Shown here one piece after another: positions 46,036 through 58,061 of a stretch of 64,000 nucleotides of DNA; the stretch's first letter is position 1, and each line of letters starts with the position of its first letter. Made by a program: the position numbers and the translations under genes. Where the stretch lies: positions 8,855,995 to 8,919,994 of the forward strand of contig JACMZG010001914.1 in assembly GCA_018340805.1 (NCBI GenBank), read 5' to 3'. The stretch comes from Microvelia longipes (lineage: Eukaryota; Arthropoda; Insecta; Hemiptera; Veliidae). The notes under the pieces were generated by a model. It made no database searches, was not told the DNA's origin, and saw only the letters and a list, made by a program, of their open reading frames with translations.

Positions 46036-46650
46036 ATACAAATATAAAAAAATTCTTGCAACTAAAGTTCAAAGCTTGGTATATTGTCTAAAAATTAATT
46101 TCTATTAGTTTACTTTCGATTTAAAATCATTAACAAAGGATTTGAAGTTAAAAATGAGCCATATTTCATTTTTTTAACGTAAACAATCTAAAAATTGTTT
46201 CTTCTTCACGTATTATTCTGATTTTACCACCATAACTCCACGGAAAATTGATAAAATCTTATGGTTTTTTTGATCTGATGTAGTTAAATTTCGAAAATAT
46301 TATTACCTTAATTACAGCTCTCAATTTATTATAGCCGCAGAGCACTGAGAATTTCAAAACAGAATTTCAAATGTATCTTTGAATCGGCCATTGTCCCGAC
46401 AATTAATGAGAAAAGTGGTATATCTAGGGTTTATGATAGATGGATAGTGTCAAGCAGCATCGTGCTAAGATGTTCTTAATATTCGTACGACAATTTAAAT
46501 TATTTTTGAAAATTTTTAATTGTATGTAACTTCTTTATTCTTTTATAAAACACTCATGACTTGTTTCTAATTTTTAAAAAATGTTATGAAATATAAAATT
46601 GATTGCTTACTTTATCACTTAGTCCGAAATTATGAAGAATCGCGTAACAA

Positions 46651-47425
46651 ATATATACCGTAGGTATATAGGAAAAGTATGTGCTTGCAAAAAAATCTGA
46701 AACCGGGATTAAACCGGAATTATCCGTTTCAGCGCTTTTAAGACCTCCTGAGTGGTTTTAGCAAAGTTGACTGTCTGTATGTGTGTGTGTGTCTGTTATC
46801 ATCGTAGAGCCCAGTGTATTTATGCTAGAGAGTACAAAGGTCAGTCTACCGCTGTAGTTATGCTATTTAGAAAATATTTTTTTTAATGACGTCATTAATC
46901 CGCAATAACGACTTATTTGGAAAATCAAAAATTTTCATAAACGCATGTGACTATGCATAATTTAATATAAATCTCAAGTGTCATCTCATTATCAGCGTTA
47001 GTTTTTTTTTAATCACTTGTGTATGTTTGTTAAAAATATGGAAAAATCAGGAAAAGGTTTAATTGAGTGAAATTTGTATTATTACCTACTAATATTTCCG
47101 TTTCAATACAACAAGTATATTTATGATTTTTGTTGCATCATAAAAATTAATATGTATTTTATCTGTTTGTCACCTTAGTGTTAAGCACCTTAATAAATAA
47201 ATAAAAATTAAGGATCATTGAACGTGGTCAGTGCTGTATGGGTGACCGCTCAGAATGATACAAATGCATTTACTATCTGAAGTCGAGCAAAGCAAGGCAT
47301 ATTGCAGTATAAATTTGAAGAAGTGTATTTCTCAGACGAGCGAAGCGAGTCCGAAGCAGGAGGATAATCGTAGCAAATCCGATGTAATGAGGAAAAGTTC
47401 CGAGGTACTCCGAACCCGACTTTTT
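46651..47425 (+). mobile_element. family A element, near full length (A13), nested in J1
   Basis: It runs from 'atataccgtaggtatatagg' through (GT)n at 46780-46792 and 'gacgtcattaatccgcaata' to 'gaggaaaagttccgaggtac'. The first bases (ACTTTTCCTC) are lost. It carries its own small insert at 47149-47214. Confidence 0.75.
47149..47214 (+). mobile_element. very short LINE-tail insertion
   Basis: Between 'gcatcataaaaattaa' and 'aaggatcattg', where other A copies read straight through, lie about 55 bp ending 'caccttaataaataaataaa'. ATAAAAATTAA stands on both sides, a probable target duplication. This looks like an extreme 5' truncation of a non-LTR insertion. Confidence 0.6.
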
Positions 47426-47670
47426 AAATTGTAAATACGAATTTTCTTGTTAAATGGGAATATTAGCATTACATCGCCAAAATGCAAGTAAATAAAAAAT
47501 AAAATTTATTATTAGAATTGTGTCTCACTATATAGTGCCCCATCATCTATTATTAAGAGGTTGATTGGTGATATATGTAAGAAAATGAATGGGATGATTC
47601 TATGCCTAAGAGCTACAAAAAACATGATATTGGCCAGGGCTCAATTCTCAACCGTTTTCCGTTTTAAATA

Positions 47671-47846
47671 AAATTCGCCCGACAGCGGACCACCGCGCCG
47701 GAATTATTTATTGTAGTAGTTGTAAACTTAATATAATTGAGAAACTATAAAAAATGATCATTCCAACCATTATAGTTGTTAAGCACGGAAACACGCATCC
47801 AAAGCAAATTCGCCCGACATGCGGACCACCGCGCCAGAATTATTTT
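47671..47846 (+). repeat. 40-bp direct repeats, 135 bp apart
   Basis: 47671-47710 and 47806-47846 share 'aaattcgcccgaca', 'gcggaccaccgcgcc' and 'gaattatt' with two small differences. They are G+C-rich against the background. Confidence 0.75.
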
Positions 47847-48900
47847 AAAATTATTATTATGATTTTTTTAACAATAAATATTGGAGGAGGATTAATTGCA
47901 ACATTAATATCATAGTATATATAACATTATGATAAAAAGAAAATAATATCACCATCTCTTAGGTTTGTGGAACTTTAAAAGTAAATCCATTTAAATGCTA
48001 TTGTGAAAATTGTCAAGTTAGGGTTGGGTCAGGTAGAAGAAAGTAGTTGATGTGATGAACATCTAAAGACAAAGATGGATATATCGCAAAATTGGTTGTC
48101 TCTTTCTATTATCCAAAGTTAAACATGTTGCTACCTGAGAGCGACACTGTACAGAAGAAAATTTTCTAGAAATGTGAGGGTGGGGTAGAACTAGCCTTAC
48201 CAAAATCTCCCATATAGGTGGGGCCTCTGGTTCTAAGTACTCCGTGCTTCTACCCTCCCCTTTACGGCACTACACCGACCAGGTTTATAGTTTGTCTAGT
48301 ATATTTTCTCCTGTCCCCCTAGCTATTCTGATCTCATTATCTTCACAATAAATAAAATATTATATAATTTGTTAAATGAATTAGAATTCATTAAAAAAAA
48401 ATCATTCATTTTTCCCTCACAGCACTGGCCATGCCTCTAGTGAGGGATAATCTCTAGATAATTTAATTAGTAGCTTTAAAAATTGTAACTGTTATTAAAT
48501 AAAGAGAATTTAAAAAAAATAGTTTAGCAAATCCCCACTCCTGTGATTTACTGAACTTTTATCTCTGACTTTTGTCAAAGGGTGCTGACAACTAAACCCG
48601 CAGCACATTAATGATGACTGAACTTGGCAGCTTTGACTCCCCCAGGAAAAAATCCAGCGGACGCCTATGGGCATAATACCACGATATAAGCGAATTTTCA
48701 AAAGTATTAATGAAAAAAGGTGATTTGTTTACATTGATTGTTATATACGTCAATCAATAACACCGGATTGACGTCTATATAATAATAGGTCCGGCTTGGA
48801 CTAATAGTGTACTTATTTACTACCAAAAGGGAAACACTTGTACCAACATATTTCAACTTATAAATTATTTTTAATTTTTAAAAAACGTATTTAAGTCATT

Positions 48901-49788
48901 AATAAAACACCCAAGTCTCTCCACATATAATATTTATTGACAGAGCCAGCTTTCAACCTTTCGGTCATCATCAGTGCCTGAACAATGAAAAAATAAATCA
49001 ATGACTACATCTAGTAAAAAATAAGAAAGAGAGAAAATAAATAAATAAAAAATGGCAAAAAATAAAAACTAAAAACATACAATAAGTCAACAGAATAAAA
49101 AATTAAAAACAAACCGGCGAACGATGTATAAAGGTAGTAAGGAGTCACTTGTTAGCTTTGACAAATCGGACTGGTGGTCTCTTTATTTTTATTAGTTCAT
49201 CTAGTAGAACTGAAGAGCCTCCCTCTCCTCTGGCGTTCAGCGATAAGGGCCCAAACAGGGCGCTATTCCTTTTAATTTCAAGAGCTTCTAAAAACGTAAG
49301 TTTCGGACCCTTTCTAACTTCATGTAGCAAAGCTATTTCATGAGTGTTGTTATTCTCATGGCCTTTTTCTTTTAGATGATCGTAAAACCGACTGTCCGGT
49401 CCCTTCAGGTGATCTAATGCCCTCTCACCTATTTTTCTTCCTGATTGGCCGATGTACGATGCATCACAAACGCTACATTTCATTAAATATACCCCACTTT
49501 TGTCTAGAGTATGCGTACTGTCCTTTGGCTTAGATACAATACTTCTCAAGGATCCAGAAGATTGAAAAGCGGTGTTATATCCTTGATTTCTCAACACTCT
49601 AGCAATTTTCTCGGACGAAGGGCCAATGTAAGGTATAGTGCACCAACGAATTGAAGAAGCTGGGTCAGGATTACTGTAGATTCTATTTATTATTTCCTTA
49701 CGTTGCTTCTTTTCTATAATCTTGTCAACTACCCTTATTGTGTAACCATTAGCCTCGGCAATACTATAAATAGGCAATACTTTGTCTG
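48901..49788 (-). mobile_element. Penelope-like element (EN+), 5' truncated, 14-bp target duplication
   Basis: It reads right to left. GTATTTAAGTCATT is duplicated at 48887-48900 and 49789-49802. The body starts inside the RT-endonuclease linker, includes an intact endonuclease domain and ends with 'gatgatgaccgaaaggttga', 'ggctctgtcaataaatatta', 'gtggagagacttgggtgttt', the usual 3' signature of these elements. Confidence 0.9.
49145..49788 (-). CDS. Penelope-like GIY-YIG endonuclease domain (C-terminal part of RT-EN protein)
   Basis: About 214 codons are open from the truncation point (PDKVLPIYSIAEANGY) to a stop at 49145. The first 100 residues are the linker after reverse transcriptase (CTIPYIGPSSEKIARVLRNQ). 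The endonuclease has the GVYLMKC...YIG pair 10 residues apart, a CSVC pair before YIG, GRKIGERALDHL with the conserved arginine, and FLEALEIKRN with the catalytic glutamate. The CxxC plus downstream histidines form the zinc-binding insert typical of the EN+ class. It nicks DNA to start reverse transcription. No start codon or promoter is present, so expression is unlikely, though the frame is undamaged. Confidence 0.88.
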
Positions 49789-50008
49789 GTATTTAAGTCA
49801 TTTGAAAAAAATTAATGCTATTAATAAAATGAACCTTAGCACATTTGTTTGGTCTTACACATAACAACATACGTAGCAAATCTCATATCAATAAAAACAT
49901 TTTTCCGCGTTTTCTGAATTTTCGAAATTTTTGCTTAGTCATTATTTCTGTTTTATGACGTCATGCATTATGCATTATACGTACTTACTTTTACTTTTCA
50001 TCATTTAC

Positions 50009-52194
50009 AACTTATGATCTATACATTGGAAATAGTAATAGATATAAATCTAATAGCTAATAGGATTTTTATTGACTATATTTTATTGTTATAAAGTTGG
50101 CTCCCTGAGGGCTTTTCGTGGGTCATGTTTCACTGCAGCATTTGTTTTTTTTATCAGAAAATTATACATGTAAGCTTATAAATTTTCTCGAATAATATTG
50201 TTAATAATTAATTAAAAATTCAATAATTCGTTGAGAAAAGTTTATTGGAAGTAATGTAAGAACTCACTAGTATTTCATGCAGTACACAATTATTTTTTTT
50301 AACTTTAAATTATTCTTTAATAAAAGCAAATAAAAATTTAAAAGAAATAAAAAGTTAAATAAAAGCATTCGATTCAATATCGATTGAAAATTGCAGCATG
50401 GAGTACTCAATGTTTCCCCTAACATCGATTCACTATAATTTAGTTGTCACGTTCTAGCTAGATAGAAGTAACATCAAGTTAACTAAGTTTCTTAATTGCC
50501 TTGACAAGTACCTTACAAATTAAAATCAATTTTATAAGTTATTTTTAGTGCTATAGGAAGAAATCGATAGTCGACTTTTGATGCAATAATCGACTCTATA
50601 ATAATGTAAAAAATCAATTATACATTGCTAAACTGACAATTAAAGCCTATTGCATTTAGCAACACGACCGCAATTAAAACAATTATCAATAATTAGTTAT
50701 ACGTGTGATTAATCAAAACTAACACCTACGATATTAAAGTATAATAGTTAAGATTTTTGGATCGATAGTGAGCCCCTTAGAGTGGGAGTGATATTACAAT
50801 GCTTCCCCCACTTCGGTGTGACAGGGAAGCAATATTACTTTCCTTTATTGCATTACACTGCGATAGTGTGTAGGTTCTGTAATTATTGTATTTTGCTATA
50901 ATTTTGTTGTGATAAAATAATGATTTTGCAAGAATTTCAGTTTAAGGAAGTAACAGGATTTTATTCATTGTCAATTCAAAAATAATGATTTTTAGCCACT
51001 TTTTATTAAAAAATATCGGTGATAGGATGGTTTCTTTGGTTGGTGGAAGGACATGGGAGTGCCTCTAAAATCCATTTCATAGGTCTCCCACCACGAAAAA
51101 ATAGGTTAAAAAAAGCACTAAGGTTAAAAAAGCACAGGGGAGCTTTTGATGTTCTGAGGTTGAGTCCTATGTGTAGTAAAGATGAACGTAGCAAATATGA
51201 TGTAGTGAGAAAAATTGTAAAGTTACTTAAAATTATTGTAAGTAACAATTATTACAGTTATTGTATATTTTTACTTACTCAATTACTTTTATAGCCGGCC
51301 ATCTAATTTAATTTGACTTTTAAATTGTGCCTCCTCTCACGTTATCTATACGTGGCATGGAAGTGTCTAGAAATTGACATGCAGAGTTTAATCAATAACT
51401 TTGCATTTTATAAAATTTCCTTTGAAAAAAGTTTCTAATATGATAAGCGTCATGGCAGGAGTTGAACCTCGCACCTTGACCAAAATCCGTTTCAAATGAA
51501 CACGTTTGAATTTATCCCGAAGGAAATATGATAAAATGCAAAGTGGCTAAACACTGCATGTCTAAAATTTAAATAACAGTATGAAAATGTTATCAAGGTA
51601 AAACCTTAAAATTTTAACAAATAATGAAAGAGTTGTAATTGAAAGACATTCACGGTTCAACCCCGCAGTATGGATTGAAATAATTTAATAGTACCTAATG
51701 ATTATAAAGACAAAGTATTGTTTAAATTGAATGAAATTTGGCGCCCCCGCCTATACAACTCGCAGTATTGCCAATATCACTTTGTTCTTTCATCTACACT
51801 CCTTCAGTTTTCGTAACAAATGTCGTGATATAATTTAAATTATTTTTTTAGACAATATATCATAAAATATTTGTTAACATTTTAATCAATCAAAATTTTG
51901 TTTAAGTTTTTTTTTAACCTACATTATTATACCTCACAAGAAGTTCTTGCAACCTCTTAACTGTTGTCGTAACCTCTTAGTTTGATCTCTTGTTTAAAAT
52001 TTTTACATAATGTTTACTTTACACGAGAAAAATGTAATTAAACATAAGTCTAGGGCAGAAAAGGAGAAATAGGGAAAGGAGTTGTATAAAAACAACGAAA
52101 AAGAATATATTCTTAACAAAATAATAATATGATTGTAGAGGCAGGGATTTTTTAGTAAAAAGGCAACGCTAATTTTCTTTACCTCAAAAATAAA
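50009..52194. other. intergenic stretch; A remnant at 51160-51220, tRNA-like piece at 51440-51515
   Basis: 'gatgaacgtagcaaatatga', 'gtagtgagaaaaattgtaaag' is a decayed right end of family A; the frames across it are not genes. 50790-50845 has a small inverted repeat ('aatgcttccccc'/'gggaagcaatatt'). 51440-51515 resembles 29238-29300. Confidence 0.4.
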
Positions 52195-52448
52195 TCGGGT
52201 ACGGGGTACCTATTACAACGGTGGACTGATTTTTGTACAAAATTTCAACTCTCTAGCATAAATACACTGAGCGCTACGATGATAACAGACACACACACAC
52301 TCATATACAGACAGACAACTTCGCAAAAACCACTCAGGAGTCGTTAAAAACTCCTGAAACGGATAATTCCGGTTTCATCTCGGTTTCGGATTTTTTTCAA
52401 ACACAATACTTTTCCCATATACCTACGGTATAAGTAAGAAAAAGTAAA
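52195..52448 (-). mobile_element. family A element (A15), internally deleted
   Basis: ATCGGGTACGGGGTACCT is joined directly to 'acaacggtggactgattttt', followed by 'gtacaaaatttcaactctct', (CA)n and the terminal stem-loop 'cttttcccatatacctacggtataag'. About 450 bp of the standard copy are missing. Confidence 0.75.
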
Positions 52449-52912
52449 AAAGAGGAATATAAGAAGACAAATAATTATTAAAGATTTAACATTAATCGTA
52501 TTGTTTATACCGACAAAATTATGTAAAACATTGAACTCCGCCAGGATCCGGTCATTTCACCGAAATAAAGTAAAAGCGTCTAACGCCTACTTCATGGTTC
52601 TTTATTATGCCCAGAAGGTGTAAGTTATAAACAAAATTAAACAATAACAACAGAAAATCCAAAAAAATATCCGATAACCATCTTAATGTTTTACACTTTT
52701 TCTTATTATTTATTACTTTATTGTATATAAACCATAGAGATATATTACTAGAGAGGACATAGTTTATAAAGGCAAGTACAGGGAATGCATATAGACATAA
52801 GACGAATCTAAAGAGTCCAATAGGCTGTAGACGGGTCAACGAATAGTAAAGCATAAAAAGTCTTCAAAAGTGTAATTATCAAACCTATTTTTTCACTTCT
52901 ATGTGGTCGATT
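52449..52912. other. intergenic stretch, short family E echo at 52735-52765
   Basis: 'catagagatatattactaga' repeats a family E end alone. The minus-strand frame at 52552-52854 has no known domain and is probably chance. Confidence 0.3.
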
Positions 52913-52990
52913 TAGCCGGCTCCGTGGCCGAGGTCGTTAGAGCGTTAGACCTTTGATACCACGGAGGTCTGCTCTCAGTTCAGTCGGAGG
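52913..52990 (+). ncRNA. tRNA-like sequence (SINE head or tRNA pseudogene)
   Basis: 'gtggccgaggtcgttagagc' fits a Pol III A box (TGGCCGAGGTCG). 'cagttcagtcggagg' could be a decayed B box at the usual distance. The cloverleaf does not close convincingly. A second copy at 31155 indicates a dispersed family. Confidence 0.4.
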
Positions 52991-53161
52991 TTACGCTCTC
53001 AGTTTATATACGATTTTTGTTTAAATACATTATCGCCAACTTTAGACTACAATTTAAGCCCAACGGTTGCCTCTTCTACCTGAGGTTGTTCCCTCATGAT
53101 GAGCCGCGCAAAGTTCTAAACGGTTATCAACATCATAATTTTGATCTACGAAAGATATTAT

Positions 53162-53428
53162 TTATTTGCCTTTAGCCAAAAATCTCCCTTTTTTGCGTTC
53201 AGTATAATATACCCTGGCAGCCGGGTATTTTAACTTTTCATTATTACCTGGCGGGGCGAAACGCTGCTGTGTTCCTAAATGAGTGTCCGAAATAGATGAG
53301 GTGTGGGTTGTTGACACTATTTTACATTTGAAATTTCTGATACGCTCCTTCCCTCTAATTAAAGTTCCTTGGTGCATTATGACCAACTTGCCCTTGAATA
53401 CAACTAGATCTAAAGCCGTGTGACTTTC
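53162..53428 (-). pseudogene. unidentified 88-codon open frame
   Basis: The frame is open from a TGA just before FIESHTALDLVVFKGKLVIM to a stop after RKKGRFLAKGK. It is more G+C-rich and less repetitive than its surroundings, with a lysine/arginine-rich C-terminal end. I do not recognise the family. It could be a piece of a transposon protein or a host exon; no splice sites are convincing. Confidence 0.3.
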
Positions 53429-54053
53429 AATAAATCATAAACCTTATTTAAAAATCTTACATGTACCGACTGTACTGATCCAAAGATAAATGCATCAATA
53501 AATAATGAATGGAACAATTAACTAATGTCGAGAGGCATACTTAATAAACAGAACAAAAGACATAATGTGACATAAAAGATGGAGAGATTAGGATAATGTC
53601 TTAATTATTGAGCACTGTCTGACTGGGCTTTAGACCACTCGACTTAGTTATAATTCTTATTTTTATTTTGAATGATCCTTTTACAGAACCAGACTCAGGA
53701 CAAAGACTTTAATGTTATTCATGTTATCCGACATTGATGAAATGGTTGGGAGATTAAATTATAGTAATTAAGTTATAGTAAATAAGGCTGTTTTGTAACC
53801 CACTCTTAACACTCCTATGTCATACAAGTGGCTAAAAAATAGACAAGCAATATTTGAAATTTGGATTATAGGAGAGATGAGAAACACTGTTCTATCAATA
53901 CTATGACTCACTTACTTCTATCAAAGTAAGACGAAACACTAACAGAGTGCCGAAGTTACCGACTAGACAGCCTTGTCCTACGGTATTGTCAAGGAACGTT
54001 AATAAAAGAGAAGGAGCATATAACACCTATCCATTTTAAATACCAGCTCTATA
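53429..54053. other. intergenic stretch, no gene recognised
   Basis: No repeat, terminal signal or coding evidence stands out. Confidence 0.3.
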
Positions 54054-54511
54054 AAAAGTTTTTTTGAGGTAGTACGTAATTGAGCACTTTATTGGACCGT
54101 TTTTAGGATGAGAAGCCAATCATTATTGTTATAGGAGGTTATTTAGTTTACTTTTCACCTCCGAGGACAATAATGAATGTAAAAAAAACTCCTAAAAGTA
54201 ATTCATATATTGCCGCTATTACTTTAATGTAGCGTGTTCAAAAAAACAATCTGTGTTTTTACACAGAGGTTTCTTTAAAAACGTTCATTTTGTTTCTGTT
54301 TTTGTTCGTAGACTAACTTTTTTTTCGTTTTTAAAAGGTGTTCTAATTGACAATTTTTGTGTGTTTATTTGTAAAGCTTTTACATTTTTGAGTAAAAATG
54401 TGAAGCTATGGATGAATTCAATGATGACGATAATATGGAGTTAATTGGACCTTTTTTTTTTAATTAAGTATATAGCGCAGTTTATTTAATGAGTGCTACC
54501 TCAAAAAAATA
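54054..54511. mobile_element. small TIR element with a 'MDEFNDDDN' start
   Basis: The ends are 'tttttttgaggtagtac' and, inverted, 'tttttttgaggtagcac'. Inside, 54412-54465 opens MDEFNDDDNMELIGP, an acidic start such as many transposases have, but the frame ends after 18 codons. A separate hairpin (GGCTGAGA..GTGTCTTTAT and its inverse) lies just outside at 54526-54620. Class unknown. Confidence 0.45.
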
Positions 54512-55029
54512 GTGTATGCCATCCGGCTGAGAGTGTCTTTATTTCTTGGCAATTTTTCCCGACTCGTTTCGCTCGTCGGTAAATCTAATTGCTGTGACAT
54601 AAAGACACACTTCTCAGCCTTGTAGCATAAATAACTATTTTTAGACCGTAAAGAAAACTCGTCTTTTAACAACGGATGCAAATTTTACATTTCACGTTCT
54701 GTAAAACAGAAAAATAAATTAACTCCCGACCTCAGAAAAAGGTTTCATTTTGATATAATTTGAAATTAATCAGACAACACAGATCGTGATTATTTTTATA
54801 TTGATCTTGAACTTTTATAACTAATGTTGAAAAGGCGCGCCTCTGTTTAAATAATATAGTAAATAAGTTTATGTGAAATGTTTAATTTTCACACAGCAAA
54901 ATTGCAAAAAATGGTTGTGATTAATCTAAGTTAAAATCAATTTGTTGTAAATAAAACTAGAGATAATAGTTATTTATGCACCAAGGGAGTTAAAAATGTT
55001 ATTATTTCCCTAAGCAGTTAGTTGGTTCC

Positions 55030-55755
55030 TTAGGTGTAAGCCGAGGGAAAGTTTTTAGGTGTACATGTTGAAAATAAATTAAATTGGCGTTTTCATATTG
55101 ACAAGCTAGTAAAGCAATTGAATAAAGCTTATTCTATTATAAAGCGCTTAAAGCCATTTCTTTGTAACAATGAACTTATAAATTTATACTATGGTTTGTT
55201 TCAGTCAAAGTTGTATGGCATCATTACATGGGGTAATTCTTCGTATTAAAAAAAGGTGTTTACTATTCAAAAAAATATATTAAAGCTAATTAAAGGGTTA
55301 AAAATTTCTGACAGTTCAAAGAAAGTTTATAAAGAGTTTAAAATTTTAACAGTTCCAGCTTTATATATCCTTGAATTTTTAAAATGGGCTCGTTTAAATG
55401 AAAATAAATTTACTCGTAACTGCCATGTACATAAATATAATACCAGATATAAGAATAATTTAAGAATAAAGTCGCATAGGACGAATTTGTACAAGAAAAC
55501 TGTAGAGTATAATTGAGTAATGTAGTATAATAAATTAAATGATGATATATAATAGATTAAATGAATTAAATGAGTTACGATTAATTTTTTAATTCGTTTT
55601 TTGCTCAGATATAAGAGCCGCATGTTTTAATTTAGTTTAATGTAAGTTGTATTGTTTAATCAATTGTATTGCTTGAGTGCTGGTGGAATGGAAGAGGAGA
55701 CTTTGTCTCAATTTCGCCAGTTTAAATAAATCAAAAATAAATAAATAAATGATAT
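55030..55755 (+). mobile_element. LINE 3' part with reverse-transcriptase remnant
   Basis: 55040-55515 encodes KFLGVHVENKLNWRFHIDKL, LYYGLFQSKLYGIITWGNSS and, after an in-frame stop at about 55247, VFTIQKNILKLIKGL and YNTRYKNNLRIKSHRTNLY. This is the thumb and C-terminal tail of a Jockey/CR1-like polymerase. A 3' part with 'gagactttgtctcaatttcg' ends in (AAAT)n at about 55750. The catalytic FADD region is lost; this is a dead copy. Confidence 0.8.
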
Positions 55756-58060
55756 ACAAAATGTAAAGGGTTTTGATGCAAGTACGTTTTGATGTAAAGT
55801 ACGTGAATGCATGAAAACTTAAAGTACTGTCTGAACCAGCTTATAAATTAAGCACTGTAAATTTAAGCTAATGTTTTTTGTCTTTGAATCTATATGTTTA
55901 GCAAACATTCTTTGAATAAGTAGAATTAGAGTAGAACTTCTTAGGATGTTGCTCTTTATTTTTTTTAATACTTTTATTTTACTTATTTGTTGTATTTTTC
56001 TTCTCTTTAAGTGTATATATTTTTTATTTAATTTTATTTATTATTTGTTTATTATGATCTTTTTTCTCCCTTATTATTACATTTCGTTTATTTTATTTAT
56101 TTATTTATTTTTACTATTAATATAATATATTATTTATTATTATTTTTATTATTTATTTTTTTATGTATTTTTATTTTATTTTATTTTTTAAAGACAGTAA
56201 TGAGTACTTTTCTAAAATTTAAATTACTAGTTACAAGAACTTTTTTGTCAGTTTCTTATTTGTGTTTTTTAATTATTAAAGAATTTTATTATATAATTTT
56301 AAAGATTGGAAGGAACCTTATCAATAATTAATAATGTAAAAACATTGACGATGATTTATGTACATCCATTGTTTTTGTAATCAAATAAATTTCTATTCTA
56401 TTCTATTACTTTTCCTATATACTCACGGTATAAATAAGGACAACAAGATTTGTTTAAGAATCAATCTATTGCCTGGGTTCATTTAATGATTCAAAAATAA
56501 AGACCCGCAATGCACGAATATTCGGCCATGACGTCATTTTGTTTAGTCTAGAAATCTTGGAACAACAAACTCAATTTAATACAAAATCAGGGGACTAAAT
56601 CCATGATAAACTATTCCTACTATTAGAAAAAGAACGACTTTAATTCTACAATTTTTTGTTAATTTTAATTCCACAAACTATTTTGATTAACATGTTTATA
56701 ACTAATATTACTTTCTTTAGAGCTTTTTTGGACTGTTTTAAATTTATTTTGAATAAATTTTAATAAAAAAGGACTGAAGACTTCGTTAATTTAATTAATA
56801 TTACTTTCATTTAAAAAAGGTCAACACAATATTCACAGACATTCTAGCCAGTACTTCATTTGTTCTTATATTTTTTGTTCATTAAAAGTTCTATTAAGTA
56901 AGCTCAATCTACTTTTAAAGAAAAATGTAACATATAAATAAAGATTTATTACAAATCAGACAATAAAAGCAGGATTAGACGACTTCATCTTAAAGAATGT
57001 TAAATCAAATTTCTTTGAACTTATTCTTTTCAAGTTTGAATTACGTCTCGAAAAAATGTAACCTTGCACGTTCAAATTTAAATTAAAATATTCATCTATA
57101 TCTCTGATTCACTGTATCTTGTCAAATATACTATATCAAGTTTACAACTGCATTTTAATAGCAAAAATATCTTTGATCTAAATATAGATCTAATGCTTAC
57201 TTAGGACGAAAAAAATAATTAAAAAAAGGTAAAGAAAAAAAAGAAGAATAGTTTTCAACTCAAATATTTTTAAGAACCCAAAATGATAATACTAATTTAA
57301 GTATACTTACGTTCAAGTTAGTTATAGAGTAACATATATATCAACTTTTAAGATAAAATTTAAAGACATTTTTTTGGTGTAGTAAAAGAAATCATAGAAT
57401 TAGGTCAATGGTCATAATCAAAAAGAAGAGAGATTAATATCAATGTCGTTAAGTCATTGATCATTATTTATAACATCAAGGATGAAGATCAAGTTTAATG
57501 AACAAAAGGAGATCACTACTCAAGTGCGTTCTTTATGGATGATTAAGTGATTTCGTGTTTTGATCGTTTTTGAATATAAATCGGTCAACTGCCAATTTCG
57601 TATAAGGGGTTTTACAAGAGAAAATGAAACTCGTAGTAACATAAAATTAAACATCAAAAGGTTTTTTAGAGAAGTGAAAATTTAAAGTAACCCCGTATAT
57701 ATCTATGACTATGTGTCATTTTAAAGTATCTGGAAAATTATTATTTAAGCTTTTAATGGACGCTCTAAACACCTACTATGTCCATGTCTATTCAGTCTAG
57801 TCTTCATAATTTTATGAAAATAGAACATAACGGGTCTATCAAAAATTATTGAATAGTCTGACAATGAAGAAAAAATAAATATTAAAAACTAAGGTTAAGT
57901 AAGTAGTATACCTGACATTTGTGACAGGTAACAGGTCTATAACACTTTTTACTTCATCCATCATCTGTCTCATTTCCTCAGTTTACTCTGTTCCTTACTA
58001 CACGGCTTGAAATTTTAACTAGAAAGATAGACAGCAACAAGGTAGACGATAGGCCCTCTT
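55756..58060. other. A+T-rich stretch with a LINE tail at 56330-56405
   Basis: 'catccattgtttttgtaatc', 'aaataaatttctattctatt' is a non-LTR 3' end with a (TTCTA)n tail, abutting a short family A end ('cttttcctatatactcacgg'). The rest shows no gene over 1.6 kb. Confidence 0.4.
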
Positions 58061-58061
58061 G

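Larger units (their letters stand above)
44412..48669. mobile_element. 4.26-kb hAT-type element (J1) without recognisable transposase
   Basis: The ends are CATGGGCGTCCGCAGGGGGG and, inverted, CATAGGCGTCCGCTGGATTT. GGCATAAT is duplicated exactly at 44404-44411 and 48670-48677. CA-starting TIRs with an 8-bp duplication fit the hAT superfamily. Related ends occur at 58752 (J2) and 63946 (J3). The inside contains a complete family A copy, a 135-bp-spaced direct repeat and A+T-rich DNA. Only a 72-codon frame near the left end (44663-44881) is open, with no known domain. Confidence 0.8.
48808..50008 (-). mobile_element. family A element (A14), split by a Penelope-like element
   Basis: The A text 'gtgtacttatttac ... 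taaaaaacgtatttaagtcatt' (left) and 'tgaaaaaaattaatgctatt ... tattatttctgttttatgacgtcatg' (right) join across the insert as in A5. Both outer ends are worn. Confidence 0.65.

Noticed and set aside
51019..51294. 91-codon plus-strand frame
   Set aside because: Its second half translates a decayed family A end and its first half has no known domain.
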